The notes under the pieces: model-generated
Databases searched by the model: none
What the model saw: only the letters and a program-made list of their open reading frames with translations
Told to the model about the DNA's origin: nothing
DNA from: Clostridia bacterium
Lineage (GTDB): Bacteria > Bacillota_A > Clostridia > Oscillospirales > Butyricicoccaceae
Assembly (NCBI GenBank): GCA_017548175.1
Contig: JAFYMZ010000127.1
Location: 1-15,506 of the forward strand
Reading direction: 5' to 3'
Length of the DNA: 15,506 bases
Shown here: one piece after another, positions 1 through 8,900 of the stretch
How the letters are laid out: each line of letters opens with the position of its first letter
How positions within the stretch are numbered: the first letter of the stretch is position 1
Program-made: the position numbers and the translations under genes

Positions 1-1869
1 TCCAGTGACGCGGCTCAGCCGTCTGGCACCCAGCAGCGCCTCCGCAAAGGAAAGCATACCTTCTCGGGCCAGCAGAGCCATAGGCGGTTCGTCTGCCGCA
101 AAATCACCTTCCGAACCGTAAATGCGTTCATTCAAGTCCGGATAATCGGTAGAATCATGCTTTAATTCAAAAGCCTTTTCGATCATATCCTGATCGGTAA
201 GGAAGTTCAACACATCCAGCACCGGACGGACCTTTGCCTGTTGCAGCAATGTGAATGCATGATACACTTGCGACTGTGCCTCGGCATTGACCGAGAACAA
301 ACCGGCAAACTGATTGTCAATGGCAACGAAAACGCCACGCTTGACCTTTCGTCCCTCCGTTACGGTGATACCAAAACGATTCAGGAACATCACCGTTCCT
401 ACCAAAACGGTATGGCCCTCGATTTCTGCAACGATGCCGCCGCTTTCGTAAAACTTCTGATGCTGTACCTTCGCAGGGAACGTATCCTGCTCTCTCGCAA
501 AATCAGAAAAAGCCTTGCCGATTCCGCCGCCCAAGAATACCATCACACCGGCAACATAGCGAATCACCGTAGCAACGTCCTTGTCAAAAGGAGATACCAC
601 TTTCATGCCCGTGATCTTCATCGTTCCCATCGGGTAAATATCCCGATCGCACAAAATGGCAAATCCGGTCTTGCTGATCACCTTGGCGCACTGTCCGTTC
701 ACCAGCATACAACCCGAAGCAAACAACTGCTTTCCGATTTTTCTTGCAGCCGGTGCCGATGCCAAAATCAATCCGCCGGATACCGCAACCGCACTCAATG
801 CTGCAAAGTACCAAGGCAGCAACATCCATTTTTGCTGCTCAAAGCCGATCACAACGGCATAAATCACAGTCAAAACGATAAGCAGCGGAGAAAACCACAG
901 TGATGCCTCTTCTCCCCGATCCGGACGTGCAATGGTACGGAAATCAGGCTCTGCGCCATCATGGCTTTTTACGGCAACCCGGTTTCCTACATAATCACTG
1001 CATACCTTGATACCGGCGGGCATTGCGCCTACCATCGCCGTCTTGAAACCACGGCGCACCGTGATCATACGGTTTCGTTTTTGACGCAGTGTAAAGAAGC
1101 AGCTGAGGCAAGCCAATGCGCAAAATCCGTTTCCGCCGGAAAACTCCGGCAGACAGATCGACCACACACCGTGTGTCATTGCCGCCGCACACTGGAAAAA
1201 CACCAGACTGTCCAAACTTGGACGCAGCATCAACAACCGACGGAAGCCGGACCACTGCACTTCCCAACTGAGCACCATACAAAGCAGCAAACAGACGCAA
1301 GCCACTATAACCGGAATTCTCGCATCCGGCAAAGTGGGCAACGGCACCGCGCCCGCATCGTAAAACATCAGATACAAAGCCGTTGCCACAAACGGCAACA
1401 TCAGCAGCAATCTGGATACCGATCGTCGGATTTTCTTCTGCAGATACCGTACGGTATCCGCAGGATCTTCCCGGTCATACCGAATGCAATCATAGGGAAT
1501 ATTCCGAGGTGTTTCCGGCCGGTCTTCTTCCGCCTGGGCCCGACGCGCAACTGTTTTGGCAGTTTTATCAGTCTTTGCGGCCTTTTCAGCCTTTTTTTCT
1601 TTTTGTTCTTTTTTCTTTCGTTTCCGGCCGCTTCGTTTGGGTTTCTCCGCATCGGACGCAGGCATTCCCTCAACAGGGTCTTCATCCTGCTCCACCTCTG
1701 TCAGTTCATCTTTCCACTGAGCAAAGGCTTCGGTTTTCCAGATGCCGGTTCCCGAGGATGACGGTTTCTCATCCTTCGATTCCTGGCCGATGGACTTGCG
1801 CTCTTCCCGGACTTCTTTGATGATATCATCCAAAGAAAGCGTCGTGTCCCGGTTTTCTTTGCGTTCCAC
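1..1869 (-). CDS. P-type ATPase-like membrane protein with degenerate catalytic motifs (partial, runs off left edge)
   Basis: The frame is open for 623 codons from a GTG at 1869 to the window edge, so the C-terminus is missing. The start is chosen for a GGGGGG-rich ribosome site 5 bases upstream, 14 bases after the rlmB stop. Residues 1-150 are hydrophilic, with a Lys/Glu/Ala-rich stretch at about 80-115. Hydrophobic segments follow near 154-170, 186-202, 328-343 and 349-372. From about residue 385 the order of landmarks follows P1-type cation ATPases: a small-residue loop (SGG at about 365) where CPC usually lies, a GCMLVNG segment like GILIKG, then Asp408 where the phosphorylated Asp should be. 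Further on come GHTVLVG (485-491), typical of the nucleotide-binding domain, and a VAIDNQFAGLF strand near 515-525. However, the DKTGTLT motif reads DRDIYPM, and no SEHP, TGD or GDGxNDxP motif is recognisable. I infer a non-pumping pseudo-ATPase. It is probably cotranscribed with rlmB. Relationship to P-type ATPases is likely; function is unknown. Confidence 0.7.
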   Translation of the reverse strand, partial: MERKENRDTTLSLDDIIKEVREERKSIGQESKDEKPSSSGTGIWKTEAFAQWKDELTEVEQDEDPVEGMPASDAEKPKRSGRKRKKKEQKEKKAEKAAKTDKTAKTVARRAQAEEDRPETPRNIPYDCIRYDREDPADTVRYLQKKIRRSVSRLLLMLPFVATALYLMFYDAGAVPLPTLPDARIPVIVACVCLLLCMVLSWEVQWSGFRRLLMLRPSLDSLVFFQCAAAMTHGVWSICLPEFSGGNGFCALACLSCFFTLRQKRNRMITVRRGFKTAMVGAMPAGIKVCSDYVGNRVAVKSHDGAEPDFRTIARPDRGEEASLWFSPLLIVLTVIYAVVIGFEQQKWMLLPWYFAALSAVAVSGGLILASAPAARKIGKQLFASGCMLVNGQCAKVISKTGFAILCDRDIYPMGTMKITGMKVVSPFDKDVATVIRYVAGVMVFLGGGIGKAFSDFAREQDTFPAKVQHQKFYESGGIVAEIEGHTVLVGTVMFLNRFGITVTEGRKVKRGVFVAIDNQFAGLFSVNAEAQSQVYHAFTLLQQAKVRPVLDVLNFLTDQDMIEKAFELKHDSTDYPDLNERIYGSEGDFAADEPPMALLAREGMLSFAEALLGARRLSRVTG

Positions 1870-1883
1870 GGGTTCCCCCCTGT

Positions 1884-2744
1884 TTATCCACGCTGACGGC
1901 AAACCTCGCTCAGCAGCACAGCTGCGGCATTGGAGGCATTCAACGAATTGATCTTACCCTTCTGAGGAATGCTAATGATTCCATCTACGGTATCACGAAC
2001 CAACTTACTCACGCCATTCCCCTCAGAACCGATGACCAAAGCACAAGGCATCGTCAGATTGGTTTCCCAAAGAGTCTGGCCATTCATATCTGCAGCAAAC
2101 ACAAACAGACCCTTCTTCTGCAGTTCCAGCACGGCGGTCTGCATATTGGCACACTTAGCCACAGGCAGATACTCCAGCGCACCGGCAGCAGACTTGGCAC
2201 AAGCCGCATTCAAACCGGCACTGCGATGACGGGGCACTACCACACCATGTGCGCCCAGCACTTCAGCGCTGCGGATAATGGCGCCCAGATTGTGCGGATC
2301 GGTAATGCCGTCGCACAGCACGACCAGCGGATCTTCACCGCGGCTTGCAGCCAGCTCCAGAATATCGTCGATGGTCTTGTATTCTGCAGCTGCACACTGT
2401 GCCATCATACCCCGATGTGCACTGGTAATAGTCATCTTGTCCAACTTGCGGCGATCACACCACTGCACGGCAATACCGGCTTCTTTTGCCATTGCCAGAA
2501 TGTGCTGTACACCCTGCACACCTTCTGCCAAAAAGATCTTGTCCATAGGACGGCCGCTGCGCAGTGCCTCGGTAATGGCGTTTCTGCCCTCAATCAGAGT
2601 GGTATTCTCCTGCTCGGCAGGAATATCCGCATGATCCATGCTCTCCATTGCAGCAAATGCGCTGCGAGGAGCCTTTGCGGGACGAGGACCGCGGCGATGG
2701 TGATCCTGCGGCTTTCTGCCGGAACGCTTTTCATCAAACTTCAT
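1884..2744 (-). CDS. rlmB: 23S rRNA (guanosine-2'-O-)-methyltransferase RlmB, SpoU/TrmH family
   Basis: The product (286 aa) belongs to the SPOUT-fold 2'-O-methyltransferases; RlmB methylates the ribose of a guanosine in the 23S rRNA peptidyl-transferase region using S-adenosylmethionine. Residues 1-47 form a basic, low-complexity tail. About 48-120 is the substrate-binding domain, beginning with IEGRNAITEAL. The catalytic domain shows motif 1 (DPHNLGAIIRSAE, 149-161, with the conserved Asn and Arg), motif 2 (LVIGSEGNGV, 236-245) and motif 3 (ISIPQKGKINSLNASNAAAV, 257-276). Motifs 2 and 3 form the knot that binds SAM. The start at 2744 has a GGAG site about 9 bases upstream. A longer reading from 2894 would run through the terminator and the end of the aspartate kinase gene, so it is rejected. 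A possible promoter lies at 2799-2827. RlmB versus another TrmH-family paralogue cannot be fully settled by eye. Confidence 0.9.
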   Translation of the reverse strand: MKFDEKRSGRKPQDHHRRGPRPAKAPRSAFAAMESMDHADIPAEQENTTLIEGRNAITEALRSGRPMDKIFLAEGVQGVQHILAMAKEAGIAVQWCDRRKLDKMTITSAHRGMMAQCAAAEYKTIDDILELAASRGEDPLVVLCDGITDPHNLGAIIRSAEVLGAHGVVVPRHRSAGLNAACAKSAAGALEYLPVAKCANMQTAVLELQKKGLFVFAADMNGQTLWETNLTMPCALVIGSEGNGVSKLVRDTVDGIISIPQKGKINSLNASNAAAVLLSEVCRQRG

Positions 2745-2798
2745 ATTAAAACACTCCTGTTCGTGGTGCGATTCGATTTCGACATAACTCGATAGTAT

Positions 2799-2827
2799 AG
2801 TATAACATATATTTTTCTTTATGAAAA
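2799..2827 (-). promoter_or_regulatory. Sigma-A-type promoter for rlmB
   Basis: On the minus strand, TTTTCA (2827-2822) lies 17 bases before TATACT (2804-2799), about 55 bases upstream of the rlmB start. The -10 matches the consensus at five of six positions and is repeated in the overlapping TATACTATACT. The -35 is weak and falls inside the U-rich tail of the aspartate kinase terminator, so the two signals share bases. Confidence 0.5.
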
Positions 2828-2856
2828 GAGAAGCGGAAGAAAAAATCTTCCGCTTC
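2816..2856 (-). terminator. Rho-independent terminator of the aspartate kinase gene
   Basis: A perfect 10-bp stem (GAAGCGGAAG at 2830-2839 pairing with CTTCCGCTTC at 2847-2856) closes a 7-base A/T-only loop. On the minus strand it is followed by a T-rich stretch (TCTTTTCATAAAG). It begins 12 bases after the aspartate kinase stop codon. The plus-strand side has no T-run, so it acts toward the left. Confidence 0.75.
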
Positions 2857-2868
2857 CATCCCCCATTT

Positions 2869-4062
2869 TTACACCAAAGGCAACGGCTGCCCAACCCAAG
2901 CCTGATGCAGCAGCTGCACGCCCTGCTTCGCGTGCACTTCCTCTACGATCAGCGAAATCGTCCGATCTCCGGATGTGATATACGGCACAGGGATCCCATT
3001 TTCCGTCAGCAAAGCTGCCGCTTGCGCCGCAGCACCCAACGGATCCCGCAAATCACGCCCCACCAGCGAAAGCTTCACCATTTTTCCGGACACATTTGCA
3101 TCCGCAAACAAACTGCGCAATTCTGTCAGGATGCTGCAAACGGTTTCCCGTTCGGTTACCGGTGCAGAAAAGCAAACCCGGTCTCCTTGTGAAAGCAAAA
3201 TCACATCGGTACGGATCTTTGCCTGATGCAGTGCCGTCAGCACCTTTGCCACCCGTTCTCCGCCGGAGATTCCGGACAATGTCACTACACAAATGGGTTT
3301 ATCGCTCACCACACCGCTGATGTATCGTTCCAAAGGCGCCTGCGACACTTCCGTACCTGCACTTCCGGAAAAACTACTACACACCTGCAGCGGTACGCGA
3401 TACATCTTCGCCAGTTCTACTGCTCTGGGATGCAGCACTTTTGCCCCCACTGCCGCCATTGCTTCCATCGTATCGTAAGAAATCTGCCGATAGCACTGTG
3501 CCTCCGGGATCATCCGCGGATCGGCGGAGTACACGCCTTCCACGTCGGTATAGATCCGGCAGAGATCTGCCTTCAGTGCCGCTGCAAGCGCCACCGCCGA
3601 AGTATCTGATCCACCGCGCCCCAAGGTTGTGATGTCCCCCAACACGTCCACGCCCTGAAATCCTGCAATGATCACCACCTTTCCCCTTTCCAATTCCCGT
3701 CGGATGCGTTCGGTATCTACCCGCAAAATCCCCGCATCTCCGTGACAGCTATCCGTTTGAATCCCGGCCTGCCATCCGCAAAGAGAACACGCGGGACATC
3801 CTTGTTTCTGCAACTCCATTGCCAGCAATGCCATAGAAGTCTGTTCCCCTACAGCCAACAACACATCCTGCTCTCTACCGTCCGCTTCCGCAGAGACCTC
3901 TGCGCCCTTTTTCACCAAAAGATCCGTGGTATTTCCCTGCGCCGACACCACTACAACGACCTGCATTCCCGCGTTCTTCTGCTGTACAATGCGTTCTGCC
4001 GCCGCAGACAGACGCGCCGTATCTGCCACCGATGTACCACCAAACTTCATAACGATCAGCAT
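2869..4062 (-). CDS. lysC: Aspartate kinase (monofunctional)
   Basis: This 397-residue enzyme phosphorylates L-aspartate with ATP, the first step toward lysine, diaminopimelate, threonine and methionine in the cytoplasm. The amino-acid-kinase domain covers about 1-245, with the family signature KFGGTSVAD (6-14), GEQTSMALLAMEL (72-84), the GRGGSDTSAVALAAAL segment (148-163) and the nucleotide-binding TDVEGVYSADPR (172-183). Two ACT-type regulatory domains follow at about 258-320 and 328-390, so allosteric feedback by an end-product amino acid is expected. The first ACT has SGGERVAKV where many homologues have a DxPG-type turn, so the effector cannot be predicted. The length is normal for the monofunctional type and no homoserine dehydrogenase domain is attached. 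The start at 4062 has GGAGGAG about 5 bases upstream. No lysine riboswitch is evident in the 267-base upstream region. The symbol is by function; several isoenzyme names are possible. Confidence 0.93.
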   Translation of the reverse strand: MLIVMKFGGTSVADTARLSAAAERIVQQKNAGMQVVVVVSAQGNTTDLLVKKGAEVSAEADGREQDVLLAVGEQTSMALLAMELQKQGCPACSLCGWQAGIQTDSCHGDAGILRVDTERIRRELERGKVVIIAGFQGVDVLGDITTLGRGGSDTSAVALAAALKADLCRIYTDVEGVYSADPRMIPEAQCYRQISYDTMEAMAAVGAKVLHPRAVELAKMYRVPLQVCSSFSGSAGTEVSQAPLERYISGVVSDKPICVVTLSGISGGERVAKVLTALHQAKIRTDVILLSQGDRVCFSAPVTERETVCSILTELRSLFADANVSGKMVKLSLVGRDLRDPLGAAAQAAALLTENGIPVPYITSGDRTISLIVEEVHAKQGVQLLHQAWVGQPLPLV

Positions 4063-4237
4063 AGAATCTCCTCCTGTCCCCTGTGCTATGTCTCAGTCTC
4101 AATAATACAGTATATCCCCCAAGCATTCTTCCTGTGACAAGCGGCTTTTCTTTTGTAAAGCACTTCGACATTACAGCGCATATTTTCAAAAGAATTCCAT
4201 TCTATTTTTACATCTATCCAAATCCAAAACTTAGGTC

Positions 4238-4266
4238 TTGGCACATGCGTTTGTTTATGGTATGAT
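4238..4266 (+). promoter_or_regulatory. Sigma-A-type promoter for the exonuclease III gene
   Basis: TTGGCA (4238-4243) and TATGAT (4261-4266) are separated by 17 bases, each one mismatch from consensus. Transcription would begin near 4273, giving a leader of about 60 bases. The leader holds a small 5-bp hairpin (TGCGG 4282-4286 with CCGCA 4292-4296). The rest of the 4063-4329 divergent spacer must also hold the aspartate kinase promoter. I see only AT-rich candidates there (TATACT and TATTAT on the minus strand near 4110-4116), without a clear -35. Confidence 0.8.
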
Positions 4267-4332
4267 AAATGCAATCACTCCTGCGGTTTTCCCGCAAGTT
4301 CAGCGATAGAAAACCCGGAAAGGAAGCATATG

Positions 4333-5109
4333 ATGAAACTGATTTCTTGGAATGTTAACGGCCTTCGCGCCTGTATGGGAAAAGGATTTCCCGATTTTTT
4401 CGCAGCAAGTGACCCTGATGCACTGTGCCTGCAGGAAACCAAACTGCAGCCCGATCAGATTTCTTTAGACACCCCCGGCTATCACCAATACTGGAACAGC
4501 GCCGTTAAAAAAGGCTATTCCGGTACCGCAGTCTTTACCAAGCAGCAGCCGATCTCCGTATCTTACGGTCTTGGCATTCCCGAGCACGATCAGGAAGGTC
4601 GCGTCATCACCTGTGAATATCCCCGCTTCTTTCTGGTGACAGTATATACACCCAATTCACAGCGCGGTCTGACCAGACTGGACTACCGCATGGAATGGGA
4701 AGATGCCTTCCGCCGGTATTTGCTGGAGCTGGATGCAAAAAAGCCCGTCATCGTTTGCGGCGATCTGAATGTGGCCCACCGGGAAATTGACCTCAAGAAT
4801 CCTAAAAGCAATACGCAAAGTGCCGGTTTTACTCCGCAGGAACGCGAAAAGATGTCCCAGCTTTTGGACAGCGGATTTACCGACAGCTTCCGTTTCGTTC
4901 ACGGCGATGTGACCGGCATCTACAGTTGGTGGTCTTATATGTTCCACGCACGCGAGAACAACGCGGGTTGGCGTATTGACTATTTTCTGGTCTCCCGCCG
5001 GTTAGAACCTGCCATCTCCGGTGCCGAAATCCTCACGGATGTAATGGGCAGCGACCACTGCCCCGTCGTTCTGGAATTGGACGAAGAAAAACTGCGCGGA
5101 ATAAATTAA
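4333..5109 (+). CDS. xth: Exodeoxyribonuclease III (AP endonuclease, ExoA/Xth type)
   Basis: This 258-residue member of the endonuclease/exonuclease/phosphatase fold nicks DNA 5' of abasic sites and removes blocked 3' ends in base-excision repair. It needs Mg2+. Family motifs run in order: SWNVNGLRA at the N-terminus, LQETKL (metal-binding Glu), YSGTAVFTK, EHDQEGRVIT, YTPNSQRGLTRLDYR, GDLNVAHREIDLKNP (catalytic Asp/Asn), WRIDYFLVS and the terminal GSDHCPV with the catalytic Asp-His pair. The length fits Bacillus ExoA-like enzymes. Two ATGs are adjacent at 4330 and 4333. The second is chosen because homologues begin MKLISWNVNG and the AGGAAG site (4321-4326) is better spaced for it. The gene has its own promoter and a 91-base gap to the next gene with no evident terminator, so some readthrough is possible. 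Confidence 0.95.
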   Translation: MKLISWNVNGLRACMGKGFPDFFAASDPDALCLQETKLQPDQISLDTPGYHQYWNSAVKKGYSGTAVFTKQQPISVSYGLGIPEHDQEGRVITCEYPRFFLVTVYTPNSQRGLTRLDYRMEWEDAFRRYLLELDAKKPVIVCGDLNVAHREIDLKNPKSNTQSAGFTPQEREKMSQLLDSGFTDSFRFVHGDVTGIYSWWSYMFHARENNAGWRIDYFLVSRRLEPAISGAEILTDVMGSDHCPVVLELDEEKLRGIN

Positions 5110-5130
5110 CAACACGTTCATAAAAACACC

Positions 5131-5159
5131 TTGCAAATACATCCAATATGCGATATTAT
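5131..5159 (+). promoter_or_regulatory. Sigma-A-type promoter for the hemolysin III-like gene
   Basis: TTGCAA (5131-5136) and TATTAT (5154-5159) are 17 bases apart. Transcription would begin near 5166, about 35 bases before the start codon, just ahead of the GGAGGTG ribosome site at 5188-5194. Confidence 0.75.
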
Positions 5160-5200
5160 GTTAAGCATATCTACTTATCATATTTGTGGAGGTGTTGCCG

Positions 5201-5896
5201 ATGAAAAAACAACCCAAAAAGCGAACGAAATTGAAAGATCGCATACTGCCCACCTACACCCGCGGCGAAGAGATCTTCAATATGGTGACGCACATTGTTG
5301 GCGGCGGTCTGGGTGTTGTAATTTTGGTGCTTTGCGTCATTTTCTCCGCCATTCATCGAGACCCTTGGGCCATCGTCGGCAGCGCAATTTACGGTGCCAG
5401 TATGATCACCCTGTACACGATGTCCAGCATCTATCACGGATTGCATCCCGAAAAGGCGGCTACCTCCAAAAAAGTGATGCAGATCCTGGATCACTGCACC
5501 ATTTATTTTCTAATTGCCGGCACCTATACCCCCATTCTGTTTACCGATATCCGTGAAATCTCTCCCCTGTGGTGTTGGATCATCTTTGGCATTGTCTGGG
5601 GTTGCGCCGCATTGGCCACCACACTTACCGCCATTGATTTGAAGAAATACGCCGTCTTTTCCATGGTATGTTATCTGGCAATGGGCTGGTGCATTATTCT
5701 GGCGCTGGACATCGCCATTGCAGCCATTCCCCTGCCCGGTCTGTTATGGATCCTCGCCGGCGGTATCGCCTACACCTTGGGCGCCGTGCTCTTCGGTTTG
5801 GGACAAAAGATTCGCTATATGCACTCGATTTTCCACATCTTTGTGGTGCTGGGCAGCCTCTTCCAATTCTTTGGCATCTTTTTCTATGTAATTTGA
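5201..5896 (+). CDS. Hemolysin III / PAQR-family membrane protein (YqfA-like)
   Basis: This is a 231-residue integral membrane protein with about seven hydrophobic segments, spread from residue 30 to the C-terminus. Family features are visible: GEEIFNMVTHIVGG (22-35, with Glu23/24 and His31), SSIYHG (75-80, with the conserved Ser and His), an Asp-His pair at 97-98 before AGTYTP (106-111), and MHSIFHIFVVLG (207-218, with His208 and His212). In eukaryotic PAQR relatives, equivalent His and Asp residues bind a zinc ion next to the membrane. The family is named after a Bacillus cereus haemolysin, but most bacterial members are not known toxins. They are linked to membrane lipid homeostasis, and a virulence role should not be assumed. 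The ATG at 5201 is preferred over an upstream GTG at 5186 because GGAGGTG (5188-5194) overlaps that GTG and is properly spaced from the ATG. Confidence 0.9.
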   Translation: MKKQPKKRTKLKDRILPTYTRGEEIFNMVTHIVGGGLGVVILVLCVIFSAIHRDPWAIVGSAIYGASMITLYTMSSIYHGLHPEKAATSKKVMQILDHCTIYFLIAGTYTPILFTDIREISPLWCWIIFGIVWGCAALATTLTAIDLKKYAVFSMVCYLAMGWCIILALDIAIAAIPLPGLLWILAGGIAYTLGAVLFGLGQKIRYMHSIFHIFVVLGSLFQFFGIFFYVI

Positions 5897-5905
5897 TAAA
5901 ATGCA

Positions 5906-5943
5906 AAAAAGGTCCGCCTTTCTCTCGAAAGGCGGACCTTTTT
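5906..5943. terminator. Bidirectional rho-independent terminator between convergent genes
   Basis: A 17-bp perfect stem (5906-5922 with 5927-5943) closes a 4-base TCTC loop. The core GGTCCGCCTTTC/GAAAGGCGGACC is flanked by A-tract and T-tract arms, so both strands end in a U-run. It lies 9 bases after the hemolysin III-like stop and 6 bases after the stop of the large activase gene on the other strand, and should serve both. Confidence 0.93.
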
Positions 5944-5949
5944 ATGTAC

Positions 5950-8900
5950 TTACACTTGCACTTCAGACTGTGCTTCCAGATTCTTTTTTGCCGTAGACAG
6001 CATAAGTTTGATGCGATTCAGCTGATTGACTTCGCTGGCGCCGGGATCGTAATCCACCGCCACAATATTGACCTTGGGATACCGTTTCTTCAGCGCCTTG
6101 ATGACGCCTTTACCCACAACGTGGTTGGGCAGACAGGCAAAGGGCTGGATACAAACGATATTGGGCGCACCGGTCAAAATCAGTTCTGCCATCTCGCCGG
6201 TAAGGAACCAGCCTTCGCCGTACTGATTACCGATGGACAGGAAGGGTTTCGCCAGTTCCGCAACCTCTTCAATGGGCATCGGTGCTTCAAACCGCTTGCT
6301 CTTTTCCAAGGCATCCAGTGCCGGTTTCCGCAGCGCACGGACGGCAGCAATACCGGCCTTTGCCACGGCTGCAGACTTCCAGGACTTACCCAAAAACTCA
6401 TGCTGGTATTCGCCGTTGTACAGACTGTAGTTCATAAAGTCCATCAGGTCGGGCACAACTGCTTCGGCACCCTCCTGTTCCAGCAGATCCACCAGATGAT
6501 TGTTTGCCAGCGGCATATATTTGACCAAAATCTCGCCAACCACACCCACGCGAGGCTTCTTCATATCCTCGTGAATGGGTAACTTATCAAATGCCTCTAC
6601 CAGCGCATGGCAAACCTTTTTATAGGTCCACTTGCTCTTGGGATCGATTAGCGATTCCACACAAATGTCACGCCATTGACGGTGCAATGCATTGGCCGAA
6701 CCGTGGAACATCTCGTAGGGCCGTACCCGATACAGGCATCGCATAAACAAGTCGCCGTATACGATGCAGCGAGCTGCATCCAGCAGCATCTTCGGCGGCA
6801 GTTTAAAACCTTCGTTTTTCTCCATGCCGTTGGCATTCAGAGAAATGACCGGAATGTGCGAATATCCCACCTTGTCCAGTGCACGGCGGATAAATCCCAC
6901 ATAATTGCTGGCGCGGCAACAACCGCCGGTCTGCGTCATAATGATCGCCAAGCGGTCCGTATCATACCGACCGGAAAGCACCGCCTCCATGATCTGTCCT
7001 ACCACGGTAATGGACGGGAAGCACGCATCGTTATTGACAAACTTCAGACCCATATCAATGGCGCTGCGATTATCATTATCCAGCACCACCGCGTTAAAGC
7101 CGTAATGCTTCACGACGGGCTCCAGCAGGTCGAAGTGAATGGGACTCATCTGCGGTGCCAGAATGGTATATCCGGCATTGTGCATTGCCTTGGTATACTC
7201 CGTCCGGCGATATGCGACCCGGCCTTCCTTGCGCGCTACACCCTGCTCTTTTCGCTGGTTCATCGCCGCCAGAAGGCTGCGGATACGAATGCGTGCCGCA
7301 CCCAGATTGTTGACCTCGTCGATCTTCAGCACGGTGTACAGTTTGTTGCTATTTTCCATGATCTCATTGACCTGATCGGTGGTGACCGCATCCAAGCCAC
7401 AGCCAAAGGAGTTCAGCTGAATCAGTTCCAGATCCTCTCGCTGAGAAACGAACTCCGCTGCCGTATACAAACGAGAATGATAGACCCACTGGTCATTGGC
7501 GCGCAGGGGACGCATCGGTTTGAAGTTCACCGGCAGGCTATCCTCGGTAAATACCGTTAAGCCGTAGGAAGCGATCATTTCCGGAATGCCGTGATTGATC
7601 TCCGGATCCAGATGATAAGGACGGCCGGCCAGCACAATGCCGCGACCTCCCTGCTGCTCCATCTGCTGCAGCAAACGCTTTCCTTCCGCGTGCACATCGG
7701 CTTTCGCCTGTTGCTGCTCGATCCACGCTTTTTGCACCGCGGTCTTCACCTGTGCCGCAGGGATCCCCCACTCTTCATCACACAGACGTACCAAACGGTC
7801 GGTGGCCACTTCCTGATTGGTAAAGGCGATAAAGGGGCGCACATAATGCACATCACCGTCGGCAACTGCTTCCACATTATTTTTCAGGTTCTCCGGATAG
7901 GATACCACAATGGGGCAATTGTAATGATTCTGCGCATCCGCCGTCTCCTTTCGCTCAAAGAATACGCAGGGATGGAAGATCGTCTTAATGCCCTGACGCA
8001 CCAGCCATTCCACATGGCCGTGTGCCAATTTTGCGGGATAGCACTCCGACTCCGAAGGGATGGATTCCATACCCAGTTCGTAAATCTTTCGGTCAGACAT
8101 CGGAGACAGAACGACCCGGAAGCCCAGTTCCCGGAAGAACGTGGCCCAGAACGGATAGTTTTCGTAGAGATTCAATACCCGAGGAATGCCGATCTCGCCT
8201 CGCGTGGGATTTTCCAACGGCGCATAATCAAACATCCGCTGCAGCTTATAGGCTACCATATTGGGCGCCTTTTTGCTTCCGCCGCCACCGGCACCCCGTT
8301 CGCAGCGATTGCCGGTAATATGCCGTCGGCCACCGGGGAAGCCGTTGATGGTCAGCATACAATTATTTGCACAACCGCCGCAGCGCGCCGTATTGGTAGT
8401 ATACGTCAGCGAGATCATATCCTCCAGCGGCAGCATCACAGTCTGCTGACCGTGATACCGGTTTCTTGCCAGCAGTGCAGCACCGAACGCACCCATAATG
8501 CCGGAAATATCCGGGCAGACGGCTTCCACACCGGCAATTCGCTCAAAGGCGCGTAACACGGCTTTATTATAGAACGTACCGCCCTGTACCACCACGTGCC
8601 GGCCAAGTTCTCTGGCATCTGCCAGTTTGATCACTTTGAACAGCGCGTTTTTAATGACGGAATATGCCAAACCTGCGGAAATATCCGATACCTCCGCGCC
8701 TTCCTTCTGCGCTTGCTTCACGTTGGAGTTCATAAACACGGTGCAGCGTGTACCCAGATCCACAGGATTTCTGGCGAACAAAGCCTCCTGTGCAAAGTCC
8801 GGTGCCGAATATCCCAGCGAGGCGGCAAAGTTTTCAATGAACGATCCGCAACCCGAGGAGCAAGCCTCGTTCAGCATGATATTATCTACGGCGCCGGTCT

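Noticed and set aside
398..402. Reading SKTG (residues 399-402 of the pseudo-ATPase, about nt 664-675) as a DKTG phosphorylation motif with Asp changed to Ser
   Set aside because: Spacing from the GILIKG-like segment is too short by about 8 residues; Asp408 fits the spacing much better. The SKTG match is probably chance, though either reading leaves the motif broken. The coordinates given here are residue numbers.
241..1761. Long plus-strand open frames (241-903, 961-1761) opposite the P-type ATPase-like gene
   Set aside because: They are antisense to a continuous 623-codon minus frame, have no ribosome sites, and encode His/Arg/Cys-rich low-quality sequence typical of shadow frames.
2745..2894. 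N-terminal extension of RlmB to an upstream start at 2894
   Set aside because: It would translate through the promoter and terminator and overlap the aspartate kinase stop; the ATG at 2744 has a good ribosome site and a normal family length.
4086..4274. 62-codon minus-strand frame starting with TTG upstream of aspartate kinase
   Set aside because: A possible GGAG precedes it, but the start is TTG, the composition is unlike a real protein (no motif, several Trp/His/Lys clusters), and it spans the exonuclease III promoter.
4063..4329. Lysine riboswitch or other leader upstream of aspartate kinase
   Set aside because: No L-box-like conserved segments or terminator/antiterminator pair were seen in the spacer on the minus strand.
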